This document shows positions 58,042 through 64,000 of a stretch of 64,000 nucleotides of DNA, in pieces. Within the stretch, counting starts at the first letter, position 1. The number at the start of each line of letters is the position of its first letter. Source of the DNA: Streptomyces sp. NBC_01304 (GTDB taxonomy: Bacteria; Actinomycetota; Actinomycetes; Streptomycetales; Streptomycetaceae); NCBI RefSeq assembly GCF_035975855.1, contig NZ_CP109056.1:62001-126000 (forward strand), read 5' to 3'. The position numbers were made by a program, and so were the translations under genes. A model generated the notes under the pieces. It was given only the letters and a program-made list of their open reading frames with translations, ran no database searches and was not told the DNA's origin.

Positions 58042-59219
58042 TCGGAGTCGGGTCCGTCCTCCGCCTGCCAGCCGATGGGGGCCCGGCCGTGCTGGCGGTA
58101 GTGGTGGGGCTTGGCGCGGTCGTGGCACTGGTAGCCGAAGCCGTGCTGCAGGTAGTAGCGCGGCGGCTCGTCCAGTCCCTCCACGACGATGGCACGGTCG
58201 TTGACCTCAACTTCGCCGGTCGCGCCGAGGAGACGGGCCTGCTGGGTGACGGCGGCGAGGTCGGGCCGTATCCAGGCCTTGCGGCACAGTGCGAGCTGCT
58301 TGGGCGGGCAGATCTCGCACAACTCGCGGATGCCGTAATGCCCGTTGTAGTCGGCCTCCCCGTGCGCGAAGGCGACCCCGCAGCTCGTCTTGCGGAACAA
58401 GGTCCCCCACTCCTTGCCGGGCTGCGGGTTCGCGAATGCCTCGAGGATCCGCTGCTCGGCCTCCTCCGGCATGATCTTGCGGCGGGCGGTGCCCTCGTAC
58501 GGCGAGGGCAGGCCGACCGACTCGTAGTAGGCGGCGATCTCGTCCCGGTAGAACAGGCCGGTGAACACGGTGGCGTGCGCGCTCAGGGACAGTTCGCGGG
58601 CGCGCTCCAGGTGCTCGTCGGAGTCGTTGAGGCCGGGCACGATCGGCCGCCAGTAGTGGACGGTGCGGTACCGGTCGGCGTTGGCGTACAGGGTGCGCAG
58701 ACTGTCGGCGGCGATGGTGGAGTTGACCGGCTCGATGCCGCCGTGCTCGATGCCGGAGTGGGTGACCAGCACGGTCAGGCGCAGGTTCGCGAAGGAGTTG
58801 AGGACCGCGCAGTCCTCCTCGTCGACCTTCCAGCGGGTGATGATCAGGACGTGGTTGGTCAGCCCCTGCTCGTCCAGCATGCGCAGCACCTTGAACAGGT
58901 GCGGCTTCACGATGGGGAGCATCGGGTCGGTGGCGCGGTTGAGGAGCTGGAGCGGCGTCTGGTGCGGCCGGAAGTAGGGGTGGCCGACCAGCAGGGCGAC
59001 GGCCTCCTCGTCGGTCATCAGCCGGCGGGGCGTCTTCAGGTCGAAGTTGTCGAAGAGGTGGCGCACGCAGTAGGCGCACTCCAGAGGGCAGCCGACGATC
59101 CAGTTCACGCTCAGGCCGGACTTGCGGTACTCCACCGGGTCGGCCAACTCCGGTTTGAGCGCGCCTATTTGCTCCTTGTTCAGGATCGGCAGCGGGCGGC
59201 GGTGCGTGGCGGTGACCAT
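58038..59219 (-). CDS. Radical SAM enzyme
   Basis: 393 aa; GGAGG 5-8 bases before ATG 59219. Cluster cysteines Cys44, Cys48 and Cys51 in GCPLECAYC give CxxxCxxC. Barrel phrases: TDPMLPIVKPHLFKVLRMLD, VLIITRWKVDEEDCAVL, HYWRPIVPGLNDSDEHLERA. Extra cysteines at TSCGVAF and ELCEICPPKQLALC suggest a second metal site near the C-terminus. The layout is that of SplB/Rv2578c-type enzymes. Catalyses a radical step on an unknown substrate. Confidence 0.87.
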   Translation of the reverse strand: MVTATHRRPLPILNKEQIGALKPELADPVEYRKSGLSVNWIVGCPLECAYCVRHLFDNFDLKTPRRLMTDEEAVALLVGHPYFRPHQTPLQLLNRATDPMLPIVKPHLFKVLRMLDEQGLTNHVLIITRWKVDEEDCAVLNSFANLRLTVLVTHSGIEHGGIEPVNSTIAADSLRTLYANADRYRTVHYWRPIVPGLNDSDEHLERARELSLSAHATVFTGLFYRDEIAAYYESVGLPSPYEGTARRKIMPEEAEQRILEAFANPQPGKEWGTLFRKTSCGVAFAHGEADYNGHYGIRELCEICPPKQLALCRKAWIRPDLAAVTQQARLLGATGEVEVNDRAIVVEGLDEPPRYYLQHGFGYQCHDRAKPHHYRQHGRAPIGWQAEDGPDSE

Positions 59220-59245
59220 CAGGGCCTCCAGAGCAGGGGGAAGGT

Positions 59246-59809
59246 TCAGCCGTCGCCGCGCGAGGGCTGCAGCGGGAGGGAGGGGGCGGTGAGCAGGACG
59301 CGGCGCCGGGCTCCGAACCAGGTGCCGAAGTCGCGGCGGGCCGCTTCCGGGTCATCGGAGGTGTGCACGAGGTTGCGGACCAGGCGCTTGCCGGCGAGGG
59401 CGGCCTGAAGGCTGTCGTTGCCGAGGGCGCCGCGGATGGTGTCCGGCGCGGCCTGCGACGGGTCGAAGTGCCCGAGGAGCTTGCGGAGTTGGGTGTGCAG
59501 GCCGGGCTCGCCGTGCGCGAGGGCGATGGTGACGCGGCGGCCGGCGTACGCGTCGTCCAGGCAGGCGGGGATGTCTCGGTCGGGGAACCAGTCGGCGTCG
59601 ACGAGGAGGTCCCAGTAGTGGACGTGCGCCTGCCAGGCCTCGGCCGTCAGGTCGAGCCGGTCGGTGACCGTGACGCCGGCGTCGGCGATCCGGTCCAGAA
59701 CGGCGCCGACCAGGCCCCGCTCGACCGCGTCGGGCTTGCACAGGATCACGGCCCAGCGGGCGAAGTCGACGCCCTCGACCACCGTGCCGCTGGCGGGTTT
59801 GCGGCTCAC
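59246..59809 (-). CDS. Nucleoside-diphosphate-kinase-like protein
   Basis: 187 aa from GTG 59809 (GTGA with the GntR-ThyA gene). NDK start ARWAVILCKPDAVERGLVGAVLDRI with KPDAxxRGL. TIRGALGNDSLQAALAGKRLVRNLVHTSD corresponds to the NDK segment R-x-N-x-x-H-G-S-D with the phosphorylated His kept and Gly to Thr. A 30-residue insertion (FPDRDIPACLDDAYAGR) follows the first third. Should transfer gamma phosphate to a nucleoside diphosphate, perhaps a modified one. Confidence 0.82.
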   Translation of the reverse strand: MSRKPASGTVVEGVDFARWAVILCKPDAVERGLVGAVLDRIADAGVTVTDRLDLTAEAWQAHVHYWDLLVDADWFPDRDIPACLDDAYAGRRVTIALAHGEPGLHTQLRKLLGHFDPSQAAPDTIRGALGNDSLQAALAGKRLVRNLVHTSDDPEAARRDFGTWFGARRRVLLTAPSLPLQPSRGDG

Positions 59810-61371
59810 CGGGCACCGCCGTCTTCCGCCGCGGCCGCGCACTGGGGCCAGCGTTGGGCCAGCAGCCAGCGCAGCCCCGGCTGCAGCGCGGTCATGATCT
59901 GCCGGTCCACCTGGCCGGTCTTCTCGTGCTGGAGCTGCCGGTAGACCTCGAAGAGGAGGAGGACCTGCTGCCAGTACGGGTCCACGTCAAGGCCGCGGAT
60001 GTGTGCGGCGCTGTAGCGGGCCTCGTTGGTCCTGAGCGCCTGCTCGTGTTCGAGGAGCAGGGTCACGGTCTGTTCGGTGGTGTCCTTCGGCATGGACGGG
60101 AAGTCGAAGGTGACCGGGGGCCGGGTATCTGCTTCGTCGAGGACGCGCTGGACACGCTGGGCGTTGGCGTCGTTCACGTGGCCCGCGTTGATGAGGTGGG
60201 TGTAGGTGCCCAGTTCCAGGCCGAGTTGGACGGCGGCGAACTCGTGGATGACGGTGAAGCTGAAGACGTCGGAGAGCAGGCCGCAGTCGAGGTCGTTGGC
60301 CCTCATGTTGCACACCATGTGCAGCTGGCCGTCGCGCGGCAGGAGGTGCAGGCCGGCGAGGCACGCCACGTCGGGGTTGTCCTCGATGGCGAGTTCGCCG
60401 GAGGAGAAGACCTGGAGGTATCCGCGCTTGGAGTCCTGCTCGGTGCGCAGCAGCTCAAGGACCTGGTGGAACGGGGAGAGCACGTCACTGGCGGCCGGGG
60501 TGAACAGGGTATGGCCGTAGGCCGATCCGCCGAGGTGGATGCCGTCGCGGGAGCTGGCGCGCATGGAGGGCGCGTAGTAGCCGATCATCTCCAGGTCGCG
60601 GCGGCCGGCGAGGTACCAGAGCGCTTCGGCCCATTGGAAGATCGGGTTCGCTCGGCGCTGTGCGAGGTAGGGCAGGCGCTGGCGGGGGTCATCGAGCTGG
60701 AACCCGGCGCCGATCACCTCCCGGGCGTGGTTGCCGCGCGCGGCGATGCGGTGCTCGTGCTGCTGGGTGGCCCGCCGGAGCAGCGCCAGGTAGGCGCCTT
60801 CAACATTCGGGTAGTTCGGCATCGCGTGCATGAATCCTCCGTGGATGAGTCCGTCGGGATCCGCGGTCGTCGCCGGAGCGGAGGGGCGCTCGAGGACCAG
60901 GGCGCCGAACCGAGGCTGGAGGGCGAGCAGGCCCTCAACGGCCAGCAGTCGCAGGGCGGTGCGGACGGTGCCGGGGTGAGCGGCGCACTGCCGGGCCAGC
61001 CTGTGCAGGGCGGGAAGCCGGGTGCCGAGAGGGTAGTAGCCATCCGCGATCCGACTGCGCAACATCGCAGCCAGCGACACGGCTTCAGGCGGCGCCTCAG
61101 GCACCTCCACGCGCCACCGTGCTCTCGTGGCCACCCTCAGATGCTGCTGCCCGTCGGATTCCAGCACCCGATACATGGCCAGCTGCTGCCGCGCAGCCCG
61201 CACTGTCTGGTCCGCCACGCCGAGCCGCTCGGACAGCTGCCATGCCGGCGGGAGCCGCTTGCCGACTGCGTAGCGGCCTTCGTGGATCTGGCGCAGGAGT
61301 ACGTGACCGGTGTCGGAGAGCCGGTCGGTGGACCGGAACCCGGCCCGACGCCCCTCTCCCCCGCCGCTCAT
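59806..61371 (-). CDS. Double GntR DNA-binding domain fused to a thymidylate-synthase-like enzyme
   Basis: 521 aa from ATG 61371 (ATGA with the DUF5999-like gene). First GntR winged helix about residues 20-80 (VLLRQIHEGRYAVGKRLPPA, LGVADQTVRAARQQLA). Second at 98-160 (LRSRIADGYYPLGTRLPALH, AHPGTVRTALRLLAVEGLL). From 185 on a ThyA fold: NPIFQWAEALWYLAGRRDLE, catalytic Cys337 in DVACLAGLHLLPRDGQLHMV, MRANDLDCGLLSDVFSFTVI and GTYTHLINAGHVNDANAQRV. The PCH motif is ACL and RSxD is RAND, so the substrate may not be dUMP; dCMP-hydroxymethylase-like chemistry is possible. Regulator and enzyme in one chain. Confidence 0.85.
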   Translation of the reverse strand: MSGGGEGRRAGFRSTDRLSDTGHVLLRQIHEGRYAVGKRLPPAWQLSERLGVADQTVRAARQQLAMYRVLESDGQQHLRVATRARWRVEVPEAPPEAVSLAAMLRSRIADGYYPLGTRLPALHRLARQCAAHPGTVRTALRLLAVEGLLALQPRFGALVLERPSAPATTADPDGLIHGGFMHAMPNYPNVEGAYLALLRRATQQHEHRIAARGNHAREVIGAGFQLDDPRQRLPYLAQRRANPIFQWAEALWYLAGRRDLEMIGYYAPSMRASSRDGIHLGGSAYGHTLFTPAASDVLSPFHQVLELLRTEQDSKRGYLQVFSSGELAIEDNPDVACLAGLHLLPRDGQLHMVCNMRANDLDCGLLSDVFSFTVIHEFAAVQLGLELGTYTHLINAGHVNDANAQRVQRVLDEADTRPPVTFDFPSMPKDTTEQTVTLLLEHEQALRTNEARYSAAHIRGLDVDPYWQQVLLLFEVYRQLQHEKTGQVDRQIMTALQPGLRWLLAQRWPQCAAAAEDGGAR

Positions 61372-61568
61372 GCGGCGACCGGCCGCGCGAGCACGTCCCG
61401 GTGGGGTGCCACGATCTGACCGTCGGGCAGTAACTCTCCGGTGTCGTCGAAGAGCACCACCCCGTTGCAGAGCAGGGACCATCCCTGCTGTGGGTGGTGC
61501 GCCACCCTCACCGCGGCCTCGCGATCGCTGTCGGCCGTGGTCGGGCAATGCGGCTGGTGCAGGCACAT
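61368..61568 (-). CDS. DUF5999-like small protein
   Basis: 66 aa; AGGAAG 7 bases before ATG 61568. MCLHQPHCPTTADSDREAAV and HHPQQGWSLLCNGVVLFDDT and GELLPDGQIVAPHR match the short Streptomyces family DUF5999. Cys/His residues at the start may bind a metal. Function unknown. First gene of the nucleotide operon; its stop overlaps the GntR-ThyA start. Confidence 0.75.
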   Translation of the reverse strand: MCLHQPHCPTTADSDREAAVRVAHHPQQGWSLLCNGVVLFDDTGELLPDGQIVAPHRDVLARPVAA

Positions 61569-61717
61569 GATCGTCTTCCTTGCGTGATGGGAACGGCCTG
61601 GAATGGGCCGAGGGCTGCGAGTTCGGCTCCGCGAGCGCGCCGGTGGCCGCACCACGGCGAACCCAGTGGGTCGCGGCCGGCCCTCAGAACGGCAGGGGGC
61701 CCGCGTCGAAGGCGTGG

Positions 61718-62209
61718 TCACTCGGTGGGGCGCTGAGGGGGGCGAGCAGTTCGGGTGTGCTCCCCGTGCGCGGTCGCCTCGTCGAGCTCGGTACTCGCGC
61801 GGAGGACTGCCTGGACCAGCAAGCCGGTGTGCACGGCCCGGGCAGCTGCGGCTACGGGTGCTCGCCGTGCGGCGGGGGCGGTCAGGCGTACGTCCGCCTC
61901 GCCAAGGGTCACCTGTATCCGCCGGCGCAGCGCGGATTCGCGCGGGAAGTGCGCCAGCTTCGCGCGCACCTCCTCGACCAGTTGGGCCAGGTACTCGCAC
62001 AGGCGCTCTGTTTGCTCGAGGCTGCGGTCCGGGTGCGGCAGGCTTGTGGGGACGTCGATGTCGTAGGCCAGGACTTCCTCGAGGTCCTCGCGCGGATCGA
62101 CGGTGACCGACGGTGCCTTACTCATGGGCGCGGCCCTCCGTTGGTGGATGCTGATCAAGATGGCCATGGCCCCGACGGCCGTGAGCCCGATGAGGAGGCT
62201 GGCCGTCAC
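61718..62209 (-). CDS. Hypothetical protein with one membrane helix (DUF6415-like)
   Basis: GTG 62209 overlaps the upstream stop (GTGA) and adds a clear helix TASLLIGLTAVGAMAILIS; ATG 62125 with GGAGG is an internal alternative without it. 163 aa. The soluble part (VLAYDIDVPTSLPHPDRSLE, LCEYLAQLVEEVRAKLAHF) resembles DUF6415, a helical Streptomyces family of unknown role. Confidence 0.6.
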   Translation of the reverse strand: MTASLLIGLTAVGAMAILISIHQRRAAPMSKAPSVTVDPREDLEEVLAYDIDVPTSLPHPDRSLEQTERLCEYLAQLVEEVRAKLAHFPRESALRRRIQVTLGEADVRLTAPAARRAPVAAAARAVHTGLLVQAVLRASTELDEATAHGEHTRTARPPQRPTE

Positions 62210-62856
62210 GAGGCACCTGCTATCGGGCCACCCGCCGGCGGCTTCGGAGCCGGGGCGGGCGGAGGCTCCGGCCGATGCCGGCTCAGCGCCTGGGCGAGCA
62301 TGCCGGGCCCGACCAGATGGGTGTGCCGCATGGGGCGCAGCCAGTACGTGCCGAACGGATGGGTGTGGCTCGCCGGAGGCATGAGCATCCACTGCCTGGG
62401 CCGCCCGTAGCAGACCGCGTAGGGGCTCACCCAGCGGGCATGCGTGCCCGGCGGGACGAGGGCGTACAGCCAGGGCAGACCGTGCTGCGCCACAACTGGC
62501 CCACAGCCGCCGGGCTGCAGCGCGTCGAGTTCGGCTACCACCCGGTGGCCCCGCTCCATCGCGGAGAACACCACCACGTCGAAGGCGGAGCCGAGCGGCT
62601 GCCGCCAAGTTGTCTCTGCGTCCAGGCCCTGAACGGCGCGGACCAGACCGGCCAGGCGGCGAATCCAAGCGGAGTCGTCCGTCTCTTCGGTCGCTCCGGT
62701 GGGCTTGGCCTGACCTTCCGGAGCGCCCCCAGCGCGGCCCGGGTTAGCGTTCAAGGTCACTAACTCGCCGGCGGGCAGCTCGGGTTGCGTAGGAGGAATG
62801 GGTCTGTTCGGTCTCTGGCTCAAGAGGGTCTCTGAGATGAGCGCGACGGGAGGCAA
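62206..62856 (-). CDS. Hypothetical protein, prim-pol-like fragment
   Basis: TTG 62856 has GGAG 6 bases upstream. 216 aa. FDVVVFSAMERGHRVVAELD, GPVVAQHGLPWLYALVPPGT and YGRPRQWMLMPPASHTHPFG, followed by TYWLRPM, resemble the small bifunctional primase/polymerase-like proteins of Streptomyces, which lack the catalytic acidic residues. Role unknown. Confidence 0.6.
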   Translation of the reverse strand: MPPVALISETLLSQRPNRPIPPTQPELPAGELVTLNANPGRAGGAPEGQAKPTGATEETDDSAWIRRLAGLVRAVQGLDAETTWRQPLGSAFDVVVFSAMERGHRVVAELDALQPGGCGPVVAQHGLPWLYALVPPGTHARWVSPYAVCYGRPRQWMLMPPASHTHPFGTYWLRPMRHTHLVGPGMLAQALSRHRPEPPPAPAPKPPAGGPIAGAS

Positions 62857-62882
62857 TCGGGGCTCCGGAGCAAGTTGAGTGG

Positions 62883-63356
62883 TCAGGGCTGCTCGGCAGG
62901 GGGCGGGTCAGCGATGAAGAGCCAGATGTCCTTGCCAGTGGTGGTGCGCGTGACGGAGGTTTCATCGGCCAGGTCCCGCAGAATGTGCCAGCCCCTACCG
63001 CTCTCGCCGGAGAGGGAAGCCACGGCGTGGACCGGCACCTGCGTGTCCTGGTCGCTGACTATCGCGGTGACGCCGTCAGGGACTTGCTGGACCAGCAGCC
63101 GGGTCAGCCGGCGGCCTTCCTCGTCCGCTTCAGTGTGCTGAAGGACGTTCGTCAGCAGTTCATTGACGGCCATCGCCATGCGCCAGGCCGCATGGTCACC
63201 GACGTGCCACCAGGTCATGTACGTGGCGATGACGCGTCGTACGAAGCCGAGGTCTCGTGGGCAGATATTGAAGGACATGTCGAGCTGCCCCTGAGCATTT
63301 CTGGCCGCGGTAGACCCCGGAGTGCCCTGCCCCGGGTCGCTGAGGAGAACTTCCAT
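62883..63356 (-). CDS. ATP-binding protein, RsbW/HATPase_c_2 type
   Basis: 157 aa; GGAG 5 bases before ATG 63356. MAMAVNELLTNVLQHTEADE is the N-box of the GHKL ATPase fold, ESGRGWHILRDLADETSVTR the G-box. Anti-sigma-factor kinase relatives are abundant in Streptomyces. No sigma factor or anti-anti-sigma gene is adjacent. Divergent from an XRE gene at the window edge, a common pairing. Confidence 0.82.
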   Translation of the reverse strand: MEVLLSDPGQGTPGSTAARNAQGQLDMSFNICPRDLGFVRRVIATYMTWWHVGDHAAWRMAMAVNELLTNVLQHTEADEEGRRLTRLLVQQVPDGVTAIVSDQDTQVPVHAVASLSGESGRGWHILRDLADETSVTRTTTGKDIWLFIADPPPAEQP

Positions 63357-63472
63357 CGCTGCTCCGTCCGCTTTGCCTGAACCCCCTTCAACAAGGGGTG
63401 GTTGCGGTGTGTACTGAGACCGATTCGATCCGCAACCATTCAGGCAGAGCAGGCCCAGAGCGTGCAGAGCCT

Positions 63473-63500
63473 GATGCCGACAACAAAAAAGTTCGGCATC
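63473..63500. promoter_or_regulatory. GATGCCGA inverted repeat before the XRE gene
   Basis: GATGCCGA (63473-63480) and TCGGCATC (63493-63500) form a perfect dyad around an A-rich 12-base spacer, 21 bases before ATG 63521. Two further GATGCCGA copies are inside the gene (63782, 63803). A probable autoregulatory operator. Confidence 0.55.
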
Positions 63501-63520
63501 ACCGAATTCGGGGGCAGGAC

Positions 63521-64000
63521 ATGCCGCAGCCGATGAAGAAGCTCAATCCAGGTGCCTCACCCCAGGAGTGGTTCGGCAACGAACTGCGAACGCGCCGCCT
63601 CGCCGAGGAACTGTCGGCAGACGCCCTCGGGCTGCTTGTGCAGGTCAGCGGGGACATGATCCTGCTGATCGAGAAGGGCATCTACCCCAGCTGCCGACAG
63701 GTCGTGGCCCAGCGCCTCGATAACGTCCTGGGCACCGAGGGCCTCTTCGACCGGGCCTGGCCAATGGTCTTCGGCACCCGTGATGCCGAAAAAAAGCGGG
63801 CTGATGCCGATAAGCGAACTCAGCGCACCCGGCCGGGAGTTGCTCAGCCGTACACAAGCAGCATCCTGGGCAGAGACGAATCATCGCCTCGCACCGGGAG
63901 CCGTGAGTCTGTGGACCGACGTAACTTCCTTCACCTCGGCGGCCTCGCCGCACTTGCTCCCTACGAACTCGCCCAGGCCTTCGCCCCCGCCGAGCTGCCC
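63521..64000 (+). CDS. XRE-family regulator, cut by the window edge
   Basis: 160 codons visible from ATG 63521. HTH about residues 18-70: WFGNELRTRRLAEELSADAL, LLVQVSGDMILLIEKGIYPS. A charged linker and VDRRNFLHLGGLAALAPYEL near the edge suggest the start of the usual TPR-bearing C-terminal region. Divergent from the RsbW-like gene. Confidence 0.78.
   Translation, partial: MPQPMKKLNPGASPQEWFGNELRTRRLAEELSADALGLLVQVSGDMILLIEKGIYPSCRQVVAQRLDNVLGTEGLFDRAWPMVFGTRDAEKKRADADKRTQRTRPGVAQPYTSSILGRDESSPRTGSRESVDRRNFLHLGGLAALAPYELAQAFAPAELP

Noticed and set aside
1..64000. CRISPR array, insertion sequence or integrase
   Set aside because: No regularly spaced repeats, no transposase or integrase motifs and no terminal inverted repeats with target duplications were seen.

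Overview
The window is high-GC DNA with the codon bias, GTG/TTG starts and 4-base ATGA/GTGA gene overlaps typical of Streptomyces or a close actinomycete. WhiB, two Lsr2 paralogues, MmyB-type XRE regulators, a DUF5999-like protein and an XRE/ImmA/membrane gene set all point the same way. The content is accessory: a replication-like pair (winged-helix Rep candidate plus a DciA/DUF721-like protein), a P-loop-less ParA relic, LexA, an ImuB/DnaE2 mutasome, a stand-alone Spo11/TopoVI-A-like protein and a DprA+phosphoribosyltransferase pair. A large linear plasmid or a chromosome arm is the best guess (inference). No rRNA, tRNA, CRISPR array or recognisable insertion sequence was found.

Layout. 0-11.9 kb: a partial gene with a promoter/operator, a membrane protein, the ParA relic, a GT2 glycosyltransferase, a lipoprotein, a GlcNAc-type PTS EIIC, an ATP-grasp ligase with an MFS exporter, two secreted SH3 proteins, the TopoVI-A-like protein and LexA. 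11.9-18.5 kb: a leftward coupled operon encoding a sugar-isomerase-like TIM barrel, a Gfo/Idh/MocA oxidoreductase, archaeal-type AdoMet synthetase, HprK-like kinase, glycosyltransferase, archaeal-type CofE ligase, shikimate-dehydrogenase-like enzyme and a truncated P-loop ORF. It is preceded by a poly-proline leader ORF and faces a divergent XRE regulator. 20.2-26.8 kb: imuB, dnaE2 and an ATP-dependent ligase around an SOS box; a 222-aa gene sits between imuB and dnaE2, flanked by 125-bp direct repeats.

26.8-37.1 kb: a DprA/ComF-like pair resembling ShosTA, several unknown or membrane proteins, an alpha/beta hydrolase, a GNAT, WhiB with a Cys/His tail, and the DciA-like/Rep candidate pair. 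37.5-41.1 kb: a long inverted repeat, then an XRE regulator, a PAP2-like protein, an MAB_1171c-like membrane protein and an ImmA/IrrE-like protease. 41.2-49.9 kb: FabG, an MmyB-type XRE with two palindromic operators, a type III polyketide synthase next to a truncated Lsr2, a LuxR regulator facing a small secreted peptide, a metallo-beta-lactamase-fold protein, and a second MmyB/Lsr2 module whose PKS has decayed to its last codons.

50.1-64 kb: three overlapping small ORFs coupled to an ABC exporter and a methyltransferase; a four-Nudix protein; then a leftward coupled operon that looks like nucleotide chemistry. This operon runs DUF5999-like, a double-GntR/thymidylate-synthase fusion, NDK-like, radical SAM, DEDDh exonuclease, P-loop ATPase, aldo/keto reductase and degenerate Nudix-MazG. 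It is the best candidate for an undescribed system. An RsbW-like ATPase and a partial XRE gene with its own operator close the window.
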